Source: an uncultured Bacilli bacterium
Lineage (GTDB): Bacteria; Bacillota_I; Bacilli_A; RF39; UBA660
Direction of reading: 5' to 3'
NCBI GenBank assembly: GCA_934130165.1
Contig: CAKOXO010000001.1
Coordinates: 310,001 to 374,000 of the forward strand
Length of the DNA stretch: 64,000 nt
Shown: in pieces, positions 1 to 10,600 of the stretch
How the letters are laid out: each line of letters begins with the position of its first letter
How positions within the stretch are numbered: the stretch's first letter is position 1
Position numbers and translations under genes: made by a program
Notes under the pieces: generated by a model
Databases searched by the model: none
What the model was told of the DNA's origin: nothing
What the model saw: the letters and a program-made list of their open reading frames with translations, nothing else

Positions 1-1453
1 TATTAGAACCTTTGTTAACAACCTTTGATAATGTTTGTTGTAATTTGTATCTAATATTATCTGGCATTAAGTTTATTTTAGATTGAATACCTTCTTGAAC
101 AATAGCATCTAAACTTCTACCAAAAATTTCACTTTTCCAAATATTTGTAGGTTCAGTTTTATTATCTTTCATTAAATAATCAATTAATTCTTTACTTTGT
201 AATTCACTACCTATAATAGGTTCAAACGTTGATTCTACATCGACTCTAATCATATGTATAGATGGAGCTACTGCCTTAAGTTTTACACCATATCTAGGAC
301 CTTGTTTTATTATTTCTGGTTTATCTAACTTCATATCTTCTATAGAAGGTGTAGCAACTCCATATCCAGTTTGTTTAACCATTTTTAAGGCATATTTTAT
401 TTGATCATATTCACGTTTTGCAATATTAAAGTCTTGGAATAGTGATAATAAATCAGCTTTATTTTTGACATCAACATTAATAATTTGGGTTAAAGTTTTA
501 TTATATAGTGATGATGGAGCTGTTAGATTAACAGTAACTATTCCGGTTGATGGATCAACCTCGGATAAGTAACTTTTTTCAATCATATCACTATTCATAA
601 AGTGACTGGTTATATTTTCAATATCTTTTAATTTATCAACCTCAACAACACTTTCCTTAATACACTTTATGTATTCTTGTTTAACAGGATGATCATGATT
701 TAATATTGCTATCCACTCTGGCATATTTACTTTTACTTCAAGAACAGGAAATTCATATAAAGCTTCTTTTAGGATATTATACATGTCTTTTTCATTCATT
801 GCTTCAACACTAATTGGTAATACAGGTACATCATATTCTTCTTTTAATGAATCTGCTAAACGTTCAGTTTCAGGTAAAGTAGGGTGAGTTGTGTTTAAAA
901 TTACTATAAATGGTTTTCCAATACTTTTTAATTCACTTATAACTCTATTTTCTGCTTCTAAATAATCATTACGATTAAATTCACCAATTGAACCATCAGT
1001 AGTGACAACAATACCAATAGTTGAATGTTCTTTTATAACTTTTTCTGTACCAACCTCAGCTGCTTCTACAAAAGGAATTTCTTCATTGTACCAAGGTGTT
1101 TTTACCATTCTAGGTCCATTTTCATCTGAGGCTCCAACAGCTTTATCAATGACATATCCAACACAATCTATTAATCTTATATTACAACTAAAGTCATCAA
1201 TTTGAATTTTAGCAGCATTGTTAGGAACAAATTTTGGTTCTGTTGTCATAATAGTTTTACCAGCAGCACTTTGAGGTATTTCATCAAGTGCTCTTTTTCT
1301 TTCATATTCATCTTCTATATTTGGAACAACTAGTGTTTCAATCATTTTTTTTATAAATGTACTTTTTCCAGTTCTAACGGCACCAACTACTCCTAAATAG
1401 ATATCTCCACCACTACGAGCTGCTATATTCTTAATAATTTCTTGTTTTTCCAT
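1..1453 (-). CDS. spoIVA: SpoIVA, spore coat basement-layer ATPase (3' end cut by window edge)
   Basis: About 484 codons are present; the C-terminal few residues lie beyond base 1. SpoIVA is the cytoskeletal ATPase that polymerises on the forespore outer membrane and founds the spore coat. The N-terminus carries a Walker A motif GAVRTGKST with the lysine at residue 30, the position known for the Bacillus subtilis protein, followed by a TRAFAC-like core (IDCVGYVIDKAVGA, VVTTDGSIGE, ILNTTHPT). The ATG at 1453 follows AAAGGAG at a normal distance. The gene lies behind der and spoVIF on the same strand, resembling the Bacillus der...spoIVA neighbourhood, and has its own SigE-like promoter at 1479-1507. 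Identification is very secure and marks the organism as a spore former or recent descendant of one. Confidence 0.96.
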   Translation of the reverse strand, partial: MEKQEIIKNIAARSGGDIYLGVVGAVRTGKSTFIKKMIETLVVPNIEDEYERKRALDEIPQSAAGKTIMTTEPKFVPNNAAKIQIDDFSCNIRLIDCVGYVIDKAVGASDENGPRMVKTPWYNEEIPFVEAAEVGTEKVIKEHSTIGIVVTTDGSIGEFNRNDYLEAENRVISELKSIGKPFIVILNTTHPTLPETERLADSLKEEYDVPVLPISVEAMNEKDMYNILKEALYEFPVLEVKVNMPEWIAILNHDHPVKQEYIKCIKESVVEVDKLKDIENITSHFMNSDMIEKSYLSEVDPSTGIVTVNLTAPSSLYNKTLTQIINVDVKNKADLLSLFQDFNIAKREYDQIKYALKMVKQTGYGVATPSIEDMKLDKPEIIKQGPRYGVKLKAVAPSIHMIRVDVESTFEPIIGSELQSKELIDYLMKDNKTEPTNIWKSEIFGRSLDAIVQEGIQSKINLMPDNIRYKLQQTLSKVVNKGSN

Positions 1454-1478
1454 TCTACATTCTCCTTTATTCACTTTA

Positions 1479-1507
1479 ACTTTATGTTAATTAATAAATA
1501 TATATGC
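1479..1507 (-). promoter_or_regulatory. SigE-like promoter of spoIVA
   Basis: Read on the minus strand: GCATATA (1507-1501), a 14-base spacer, then CATAAAGT (1486-1479). The known SigE consensus in Bacillus is approximately KMATATT, 14-15 bases, CATACAHT, so both boxes and the spacing fit with few mismatches. In B. subtilis spoIVA is a SigE gene, so the match agrees with the downstream function. Confidence 0.6.
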
Positions 1508-1509
1508 AA

Positions 1510-1536
1510 GAAAAAAAGAACTATTAAAAGTTCTAA
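1510..1536 (-). terminator. Terminator of spoVIF
   Basis: On the minus strand AGAACT, six-base loop, AGTTCT is followed by a run of seven T. The first bases of the hairpin are the spoVIF stop codon (TAG), so the coding end and terminator overlap. Confidence 0.7.
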
Positions 1537-1772
1537 AACATTTTATCTATATCCTTTGGTACATTGTCCTTAATAATTGCGTTAACTATTTTATCTTCTC
1601 TTTCTTTTTCAACTGGTCTACCAGTTAATTCTGAAATTTCTTGTACCATATTTCTAAGTACTTTTTCATCTTTCATATTAGAATTTTGAAGTTTTTTTGC
1701 TAAAGATAATATGGTATCTTTATTAACATTAGTTTTCTTTTCTACTTTTTTAAAAAAGTTATCTCCAAACAT
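1533..1772 (-). CDS. spoVIF: Stage VI sporulation protein F (SpoVIF family)
   Basis: A 79-residue protein beginning MFGDNFFKKVEKKTNVN and containing LAKKLQNSNMKDEKVLRNMVQEIS, the conserved pattern of the small SpoVIF family that assists spore coat assembly late in sporulation. It has no signal peptide or membrane segment. The ATG follows AGGAGG. It sits directly upstream of spoIVA in the same direction and is preceded by a SigE-like promoter, so its neighbours support a mother-cell sporulation role. The family call rests on recall of the motif pattern, not on an alignment. Confidence 0.8.
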   Translation of the reverse strand: MFGDNFFKKVEKKTNVNKDTILSLAKKLQNSNMKDEKVLRNMVQEISELTGRPVEKEREDKIVNAIIKDNVPKDIDKMF

Positions 1773-1788
1773 AATAACCTCCTACTAG

Positions 1789-1816
1789 ATTATATGTTAA
1801 ATAAAAAATAATGTTA
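1789..1816 (-). promoter_or_regulatory. Possible SigE-like promoter of spoVIF
   Basis: On the minus strand TAACATT (1816-1810), 13 bases, CATATAAT (1796-1789). The -10 box fits the SigE pattern CATANANT; the spacer is one base shorter than usual. It lies between the 62-residue gene and spoVIF. Confidence 0.4.
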
Positions 1817-1829
1817 AAAAAAGAAAGAT

Positions 1830-2018
1830 TTAGTACATCCTTCTTTCTAACTTTTCTAATTGTTTTTTATACTTAGCTCTTTTTTTAGCAATTTCTTGAC
1901 ATTGTTTTGAAAATACTTCAATAGTTATAGCTTTTTTATCATATCTATCCTGCAGTATTTCTAAAGCTCTATCTAAACCTTCTAATTCAGTCTTTGGATC
2001 TTTACGTTGGAAAAACAT
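1830..2018 (-). CDS. Small charged helical protein of unknown function
   Basis: 62 residues, rich in K/E/R/Q, predicted by eye to be almost entirely helical (EGLDRALEILQDRYDKK followed by a second amphipathic helix to the C-terminus), with no membrane segment. The start codon overlaps the der stop by one base (TAATG), so it is translationally coupled to der. It occupies the place where Bacillus has small genes between der and spoIVA. I do not recognise the family; a SHOCT-like or short coiled-coil role is only a guess. Confidence 0.7.
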   Translation of the reverse strand: MFFQRKDPKTELEGLDRALEILQDRYDKKAITIEVFSKQCQEIAKKRAKYKKQLEKLERRMY

Positions 2019-3328
2019 TATTCATCACCACTCCTATTCTTAAATTGTATCACAATAGGAGTTCCCTGTAAATCAAAGTTTTCTCTTAACTTGTTTTCTA
2101 AATATCTTTCATATGAGAAATGAACTAGGCCTTTATTATTAACTCTTAAAGTAAATTTTGGAGGTTTAGTTCCTGTTTGTGATGAAAAATATATTTTAAG
2201 TCTTTTTCCTTTATATGAAGGTGGTATATTTAATTGATAAGCATCCATTATAACATCATTTAGAATACTTGTCTTAATTTCTCTATTAATATTTTCTTCT
2301 ACTTTTAATATCTCAGGCATTAATGTATGAATTCTTTTTTTAGTAAGGGCAGATAGGAATACAACAGGTGCATACGTTGCAAATTGAAATTCTGCTCTAA
2401 CTAGTTTTTTATAATCGTTTATAGTAGTATCTTTAACAGTATCCCATTTATTCACTACTAAAATTAATCCTTTTCCTTTTTCTATTGCATATCCAGCAAT
2501 ATGTTTATCATGTTCTGTTATACCTTCTTCTGCATTAATAACAACAAGACATAAATCACTTCTATCTATTGATCTCATTGAACGAAGAAGACTGTATTTT
2601 TCAACTGATTCAAATACTTTCCCTTTTTTTCTCATACCAGCAGTATCGATTAATACATATTCTTTTCCATGATATTTCAAAACTGAATCAATAGAATCTC
2701 TTGTAGTACCAGCTATATTTGATACTACCACACGTTCTTCATTAAGTAAGGCATTAGTTAATGAACTTTTACCAACATTAGGTCTTCCGATTATAGAAAA
2801 CTTTAATCTATTATCTTCTTTTTCTTCTTGAGTACTATTAAAGTTCATTGTAATAGTATCCATTAGTTCAACAAATCCAGTATTATGAATACTACTAATT
2901 GGAATATAAGTATCAAAACCTAATTCATAAAAATCATATACATTATTTTTAGCATCTTTAAAATCCATTTTATTAATAGCAACAATTACTTTCTTTTTAG
3001 TTTTTCTAAGTAAGTCTCTAACGATTAGGTCGTTAGAGGTTAATCCTTCTTTGCCATCTACCATGAATATTAAAATATCAGCTTCATTAATAGCGATTTC
3101 TGCTTGCATTTTTATTTCAGTATTAAAAGTTGCTTTTTCTAGGTCTATTCCACCGGTATCAATTAAGTGAAACTTCTTATTATTATATGTAGCTTCCTGA
3201 TAAATTCTATCTCTTGTTACACCAGGAATGTCTTCTATTATAGCAATTTTTTTTCCAACAATCTTATTAAAAAGGGTACTTTTACCAACATTGGGTCTCC
3301 CTACAATTGCAACGACAGGTGTAGCCAT
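2018..3328 (-). CDS. der: Ribosome-associated GTPase Der (EngA)
   Basis: 436 residues, exactly the usual length of Der, an essential GTPase for 50S ribosome maturation. It has two consecutive G domains: GRPNVGKST near residue 9 with DTGG and NKMD, and a second GRPNVGKSS near residue 180 with DTAGMRKKGK and NKWD, then a C-terminal KH-like domain (PSYKGKRLKIYF). An in-frame ATG at 3370 exists, but the ATG at 3328 is preceded by GGAGGGG and gives the canonical MATPVVAIVG start, so it is preferred. First gene of the minus-strand group leading into spoVIF and spoIVA. Confidence 0.97.
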   Translation of the reverse strand: MATPVVAIVGRPNVGKSTLFNKIVGKKIAIIEDIPGVTRDRIYQEATYNNKKFHLIDTGGIDLEKATFNTEIKMQAEIAINEADILIFMVDGKEGLTSNDLIVRDLLRKTKKKVIVAINKMDFKDAKNNVYDFYELGFDTYIPISSIHNTGFVELMDTITMNFNSTQEEKEDNRLKFSIIGRPNVGKSSLTNALLNEERVVVSNIAGTTRDSIDSVLKYHGKEYVLIDTAGMRKKGKVFESVEKYSLLRSMRSIDRSDLCLVVINAEEGITEHDKHIAGYAIEKGKGLILVVNKWDTVKDTTINDYKKLVRAEFQFATYAPVVFLSALTKKRIHTLMPEILKVEENINREIKTSILNDVIMDAYQLNIPPSYKGKRLKIYFSSQTGTKPPKFTLRVNNKGLVHFSYERYLENKLRENFDLQGTPIVIQFKNRSGDE

Positions 3329-3450
3329 ACTATCCCCTCCAAACTCGAATGTATTATAGCATAAAAACATTTTGTTGACAAATTATTGACTTAAATAGTA
3401 AAAACTATAATTTTTAACACTATAAATATTTAAAATTTCATACAAATTAC

Positions 3451-3469
3451 ACATAGTCTATGTTATACT
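3451..3469 (+). promoter_or_regulatory. Perfect inverted repeat beside a -10 box
   Basis: ACATAG-T-CTATGT (3451-3463) is a perfect inverted repeat directly adjoining TATACT (3464-3469), which could serve as the -10 of the downstream gene at 3493. The position would suit an operator, but no regulator is identifiable from the sequence. Confidence 0.3.
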
Positions 3470-3492
3470 TGTTACAGTAGGATGGTGATTTT

Positions 3493-4197
3493 ATGGATAA
3501 AGAAAATCAAATGGAATTAAAAGAGAAAAATGAAATAGAATTAAAAGAAAAAAATAATATTGAATGGTATGATAACCCTAATCTTATTACAACAATAGGA
3601 ATTATTACTTTGATATTAGTAATAGTTTTATCTCAATCTTTTGCGGTAAAGAATAATATGAGTTCTAATGAAATTTTAAGGAGCTTACTAAATCATAATA
3701 GTATTTATTTAGTAGGGTTATTATATTTTGTACCATTAAAAACTAAATCTGGGAAAAAGTATTTTGATTTTTTCAACTTGTTTTTTGTACTAATATATGG
3801 AATATTTACCATAACCTCAATACTTACAGTAATACAATCATTTGGATTGATTTCTATTGTTAATTTGTGTATTAATATTATGCTACTTACTTATATGGTT
3901 CATTCACTATTATATAATACTAGAATATGGAAAGAGTTTAAACTTGAAAATTCTCCATTTAATGAAATTAAAAATATTAATTATTTTTATACTGTTATTA
4001 TTTTATCAGTAGTATCTTTAACAGTTAATTTGATTCAAGCGTCAACCTTTGATGGGGCATTTTTATCAATATTAGGAACTATTTATATAATGATTTTGTC
4101 TAGGTATATATACTTATATAAAGAACATATAAATAAAAAGATGATGGAAAAGTCAGCAAAAAAGAAAAGCACAAAGAAAAAGAAGGGGGAAGTATAA
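3493..4197 (+). CDS. Six-helix membrane protein, unknown function
   Basis: 234 residues. A highly charged, partly duplicated N-terminus (two ELKEKN units) is followed by about six hydrophobic segments near residues 32-50, 69-85, 91-113, 118-140, 163-184 and 191-210, and a lysine-rich cytoplasmic tail. The ATG follows GGTGAT. The stop is one base before the next gene, which is also membranous, so the pair is surely one operon. I do not recognise the family. It lies at the head of the surface-protein island, so a link to export or assembly is possible but unproven. Confidence 0.75.
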   Translation: MDKENQMELKEKNEIELKEKNNIEWYDNPNLITTIGIITLILVIVLSQSFAVKNNMSSNEILRSLLNHNSIYLVGLLYFVPLKTKSGKKYFDFFNLFFVLIYGIFTITSILTVIQSFGLISIVNLCINIMLLTYMVHSLLYNTRIWKEFKLENSPFNEIKNINYFYTVIILSVVSLTVNLIQASTFDGAFLSILGTIYIMILSRYIYLYKEHINKKMMEKSAKKKSTKKKKGEV

Positions 4198-4198
4198 T

Positions 4199-4534
4199 AT
4201 GAATATGTTTGATGAAATAGATAAGCTAAAAAAAGATTTACCTACTTTAAAAACAGTTACAAATGAAGTTTCTAAAAACAATTTAAATAATTATCAAATT
4301 ATTGCTTTAGTTATAATGGGAGCTGGAATTTGTATTGGAGTAATATTTGGAAATGTTTTTCCTGCTTGTGGTTCTACTTCTGGACTATATTCATCTTGTT
4401 CAACTACAGAATTTAACTTTTCACTAACTCTAACAATATGGTTTGCTTCTTTCCTTATTTGTGTTTTATTTTATGGTATGGGAACTATTATATCTTTACT
4501 AAAAGCTATTAATAATAATTTAAGTAAAAAATAG
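4199..4534 (+). CDS. Two-helix membrane protein, unknown function
   Basis: 111 residues: a short amphipathic N-terminal region, a hydrophobic segment at about 34-52, an external loop with three cysteines (ACGSTSGLYSSCS), a second hydrophobic segment at about 75-98 and a basic tail. The loop cysteines could form a disulfide if outside the membrane. One base separates it from the preceding membrane-protein gene, implying co-translation and possibly a complex. No family recognised. Confidence 0.7.
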   Translation: MNMFDEIDKLKKDLPTLKTVTNEVSKNNLNNYQIIALVIMGAGICIGVIFGNVFPACGSTSGLYSSCSTTEFNFSLTLTIWFASFLICVLFYGMGTIISLLKAINNNLSKK

Positions 4535-4555
4535 AAGAAACTATCTATATATTTG

Positions 4556-4584
4556 ATGACAGAACTCCAATATTGTAGTATAAT
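4556..4584 (+). promoter_or_regulatory. SigA-type promoter of the giant surface-protein gene
   Basis: ATGACA (4556-4561, five of six matches to TTGACA), a 17-base spacer and a perfect TATAAT (4579-4584). Transcription would start near 4591, leaving a short leader with GGAG (4601-4604) ten bases before the ATG at 4615. Confidence 0.6.
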
Positions 4585-4614
4585 GTAACTAGAATATAAT
4601 GGAGTATAGAAGTT

Positions 4615-7600
4615 ATGATAGATAGGAAAAATATCTACAACTTAATATTTTATAAAAAAAAGAAACTTACAGAAATGTTGGTTCTTTTTGTCGTTATAAT
4701 ACTTGCTTCATTTACTAATGTTTCTGCAGAAAATAAAAAGTTTGAATTTAATTATACAGGAGATTATCAAACCTTTACCGCTCCAGCAGATGGAACATAT
4801 AAAATACAGTTATGGGGAGCTCAGGGTGGAGCATCACGTGAAGATAATAAAATATCAACAATTCGTGTTGGTGGATATGGAGCATACACAGCAGGTATGA
4901 TTGAGTTAAAAAAAGGACAAACTATTTATATCTACGTTGGTGGTAAAGGACAAGATGGAGTAAAATCTGGTTATGCCAAAGGTGGATATAATGGTGGTGG
5001 CCGAGGAGACTATGATCATTCTGATGATGAAGGAGCTGGTGCTGGTGGAGGTGCTACAGATATACGTCTAACCTCAGGAGTATGGAATGATTTTGCTTCA
5101 TTAAAATCAAGAATTATGGTTGCGGCCGGTGGTGGAGGTACTTCATGGACCTCAGTAATTGGTCATGCTGGAGACTTAACAAGTCCTGATACAGCAACAA
5201 GTAAAGGGGCAACTCAAACAACTGGATATCAATTTGGAGTTGGACAAAATGGTGTATATAAATATTCAAACATGACTACCGGAGGTGGTGGCGGAGGCTA
5301 CTATGGAGGTCTTGCTACTCAAAAATCTGGTGCTGTTACAAATGGATCTGGAGGTTCTTCGTTTATATCTGGATATGATGGTGCAGATGCTATTGATGAG
5401 AGTTCAACTAGTTCAAGTATTGTTCATACAGGACAAAGCATTCATTATTCAGGAATGAAGTTTGATTACAGTATTATGATAAGAGGTAATGGAACCGTAA
5501 AAGATGGATCATCATATGTTCAATACTTAATGCCTGGAACTGATGGTACTAAATTAGCTCAAGGAACAGGTAAAACTGGGAATGGTTATGCTATCATTGA
5601 ATACCTTGATGATTTAAAAACATCAGATTATCCAAATTATTCAGTAAAAGAAGGCTATACGTTCAAATATGCATATACAGGAAGTTATCAAACCTTTACT
5701 GCTCCAGCAGCTGGTACTTATAAATTAGAGGCTTGGGGAGCAAAAGGTGGTTTTGGTATGCGTGATAGTTCCCTAACATATCATGGGGGATATGGAGCAT
5801 ATGCAGCAGGTACAATCCATTTAGATAAAGGAGCTAAATTCTACGTTTATGTAGGACAAGCTGGATACAACGGTCGTGCCAATGGAAGATATATTGGTGG
5901 TTACGGCGGCTGGAACGGCGGAGGAAAAGGTGGAGATGATTCAAATCACGATAGCAATCCCGATGAAGGAGGTGGCGGTGGAGGAGCAACAGACTTCAGA
6001 TTAACTGCAACATCATCACCTACAATTTGGAATGAATTTGACTCATTAAAAGATCGTGTTTTAGTAGCTGGTGCTGGTTCCGGAGGAACGTACGGAGGAT
6101 ATGGAGAAGCTGGGGCACTAAGATTAAACCAAACAAATGGTTATAAATTTGGTCTAGGACAAGCTGGATTTGCTGCTACTGGAGGTTCCGGTGGCGGAGG
6201 TGGAGGCTACTTCGGTGGTATATCTAATCAATGTGATACCTGTGAAGGATATGGAGGAACTTCATACGTATCAGGTAGTTCAGATGATTTAGCTATAACA
6301 GCTGATTCTACTAGTGATAATATTACATTAAAAGAAGATTCTATCCATTACACTGGTCTAACTTTTAAAAATCCAACTAAAGTAAATGGTAATACTGCTA
6401 TGCCAAATGGCTTAAGTTTAACTAATGCAACAATGACAGGAAATAATAACAATGGATATGCTAGAGTTACAATCTTGGAATTAGATAATGGATATCCACA
6501 ACTAAAAAGCCTATCAGTTACGGGAGGCACTTTTAAACAAAGTTTTGACAAGGATACATATACTTATGATGTTTATGTTGACAGTGAAAATACTGTAGTA
6601 AAAATAGATGGTGAAGGCTTAAATGAAGATGATGTTATCTTTAGAGGTCTTGGTGATGTAACATTAAAAGCTGGAGAAAACAAAGTGCATATTGGCTTAG
6701 TTAATGATCTTGGAAATGTAACTATTTATTCATTAAATATTCATAGATCTAAATCAAATTACAAGTATTTAGCAGATTTAAAAATAGATGGTACTTCAAT
6801 AGAAGATTTTGATCCTACAACTTTAACTTATACTGTAGCACTTGAAGATACAGTTGAAAATATTAATATTGAAGCTATTCCAGGAAGACCTTCTCAAGAA
6901 ATAACTGGAGATGGTGATACTGAAATAAATTTTGGAACAACTAAAAAGGAAATTGTTGTTGTGAGTGAAGATGGAGAAGAAATGACAACATATACAATTA
7001 ACTTTAAAAAGTCAAATTCTTCAAAACTAAAAAGTTTAAAAATAGAGGATTATAAATTAGATCCAACTTTTGCTCCAAACACTTTAGATTATACAGTGGC
7101 AATTTCAACGGGTTCATTGTATGTTGATGTTGATGCCATACCATATGATAAAAGTGCTAAAGTAACGATTACTGGTAATGGTTATATTCCACCTAATAAA
7201 ACAAGTGTAATTAAAATTTTAGTTGAACAGGAAAATGTTGCGCCAACTACATATCAAGTTTTAGTAAAAAGAGAGGGTTCTGTAGAGAACCAAGAATCCA
7301 AGTATGAATGTAGTGGGGAATACCAAGAATTTACTGCACCAGGAACTACATATTATAAAATTCAAAGCTGGGGTGCTAGAGGTGGATATGGTAGAACTAA
7401 CTGGTCACTAAAATACAGAGGCGGATATGGTGCTTATACAGAAGGAGAAATTTATCTAAAGAAAGATCAAAAATTATATATATATGTTGGTTGTGCTGGA
7501 GCAAACGGTGGAACTCCTAGTAGATATTTAGGAGGTGCCGGAGGCTGGAACGGTGGAGCCAAAGGTGGAGATGATTCCAATAAAGATTCACAACCAGATG

Positions 7601-10600
7601 CCGGAGGCGGTGGTGGTGGAGCTACTGATATAAGACTTAAAAATACGTCTTCAAAAACAGTTTGGAATGAATTTGATAGCTTAAAATCGAGAATTATGGT
7701 TGCTGCCGGAGGCGGTGGTGGTAATTATTCTGGTTCAGGAGGAGCTGGAGGTACTTTAGTAGGAACTACTGGATATGGTAAAAAAAGTATTCCAACTCAA
7801 ACAACAGGATACGCCTTTGGATATGGTATGCCAGGTGGAAAATGTACAGATGGTTCAGGAGGAGCTGGAGGCGGTTACTTCGGAGCTTATTCTGGATCTG
7901 GATGCTCTAATGGAGGAGGAGGAGGTTCCTCTTATGTTTCAGGATGTGAAGATTGTGTAGGAATATCAGAAGGATCTACTAGTTCTGATATTATATCATC
8001 AGGACAAAGTGCTCATTACTCCTCATACACTTTTGAAAATATAACAATGTTAGATGGAACTGAATCAATGCCAAGTCCAAAAAGCGGATATATAACTGGT
8101 AATAATGATAACGGATATGTAATAATAACTGCTGGAAAAGATCGCTCAGCAAACAATTTCTTAAGAGAAATAACAACAGATAAAGGAACACTATCACCTA
8201 CATTTGATATGCAAACTTATGAATATAATGTTCAATTAGATAGTGAAGATGATGAAATAACTATCGGTGCAAAATTAGAAGATGATACTGCAACAGTAAG
8301 TGGAATAGGAACACATAAAGTTAAAGCTGGAACAACTGCTTTTCCTATTACAGTTACAGCTGAAAATGGTGAGATAAGAACTTATACAGTAAATGTTACA
8401 AGAGAAAAATCATCAAATGCAACACCTACAGATATTACAATTTCAGGATTGATACCTAGTCTATGTTTATTAAATGAAAGCTATTGTAAGCTTGATACAG
8501 AGTTTGATCCTGATACTAATACTTATAATATGACTGTACCAAGTCGTATTAAACAATTACAATTTACAGTCACTAAAGGACATTACTATCAAACAGTGAC
8601 TGGTGATGGAGTTGTATCCTTAGGTAGTGGTATGAATATGATAACTATTGAAATAACTTCTGAGGATGGAACTAATAAAAAAGCCTATACTTATAACATA
8701 AATAGAGATATGACTGGTAATGCCAATATTGAAAATTTAGAAGTAGTAGATCCAAAAGTAGACATTAATTTTGATCCAGATATAAGTGAATATTATTTTT
8801 CTATACCAAATGAAAATACAAGTATAGAATTAAAGGTAACACTTGAAGATGTTAATGCAACATATGAAATAATTGGTAATGAAAACTTTGATGTTGGACT
8901 AAATTCAGTTATTATAAGAGTTACTGCCCAAAACAAGGAAATAAAAGATTATATTTTAAATGTATATAGGGAACAAAGTGGAAATGTATTTTTAAGTGAT
9001 TTAACAGTGAAAAATGCCGATACATTATATGAACTAAATCCAACATTTAATAAAATTATTAATTCTTATACTCTAACAGTTCCAAATGATGTTGATAAAG
9101 TAGATATAGAAGCAACTGCTGAGCATAACTTAACAACTATTGCTGGTACTGGAGAAAAAGAATTAAAAACAGGAATTAATAAATTTAATATTACAACTAC
9201 TGCAGAAGATGGCTCAACTGAGGTTTATACAGTTGTAATTACTAGAGAAAAGTCAAATGATGCAACTCTAAAAACACTTGATGTTTTAGAAGGTGTTATA
9301 TCACCAAAATTTGATAAGGATACAACTAGTTATCAAGTAGAGGTAGCCCCAGGTATTACTTCATTACAAATGAATATAGAAACAACAAGTGATAAAGCAG
9401 TCTATAAAGTGGTTGGTAATAGTGGCTTTAAAGTTGGTGAAAATACAGTAAATATCGTTGTAACCGCAGAAAATGGTAATAAAAAAACATATACAATTAA
9501 GGTTATTAGAAAAGCTAGTGAAAATACGTATTTAAATCTTTTAACAACAGATAAATATGATATGGAAACAATTTTTGAAAAAGAAAAAGAAACCTATGAC
9601 ATAACAGTAGATAATAGTGTTACATCTATTAATGTATCAGCTATAGCAGAAGATAAATTATCAAAGGTAGTTGGTGCTGGAAAATATAGTTTGAAAACAG
9701 GTAACAATGAAATAAATATTGTAGTAACAGCTGAAAGTGGAGATAGTAGAGTATATACTTTAAATGTATTAAGACAAAAAAATAGTAATGCTAATTTACT
9801 TTCTATTACAACAGATAAAGATGTAGTCTTAAATCCAGAATTTGATAAAGACAATGTTAATTATCAAATAGAGTTTGATAATGAAATAAATGAACTAACA
9901 GTTGCAGGATTACCTGAGGTAGCAACAACAACTGTTAAAGGTAATGGTACTTATAAACTAAATGTTGGAGAAAATCAAATTATTCTAGAAACAACTGCAG
10001 AAGATGGTAGTGTAAAAGTTTATACCATTAATATAAACAGACATAAGTCATCTAATTGTAATGCCCAAATGATAATTGCAAAAGAAAGTGTTTTGGATCC
10101 AACATTCGACAAAAATATAACCTCATACGAATTAAGAGTGTTAGAAAATGTCACTTCTCTTAACTTAATAGTTATTCCTGATGATGTTAATGCAACATAT
10201 GAAATAGTTGGTAATGAGAATTTTGAAATAGGAAATAATATAGTAAAAGTAATAATAACAGCAGAAGATTCTACTACTAAGGAATATACATTAAATGTTT
10301 TAAGACAAAAAGCCGGAACAACAAGTAATAAATTGGAATCTTTATCTATGAAGGAAAAAGATTTTGAACCAGAGTTTTCGCCTGATGTTCTATATTATGA
10401 AGCAACAGTTCCATATAGTATTACTAAAGCAACTCTGGAAGGGGAACTTGATGATAAAAATGCTACTGTTACAGGACTAGGAAGTAGAAATCTACAAGTT
10501 GGTAAAAATGTTTTAGCAGTTTCAGTAACATCTACAGAAGGAGTTGTTAGAACCTACCAAGTAGTAGTAACAAGAGAAGAAAATGATGAAGCAAGATTAT

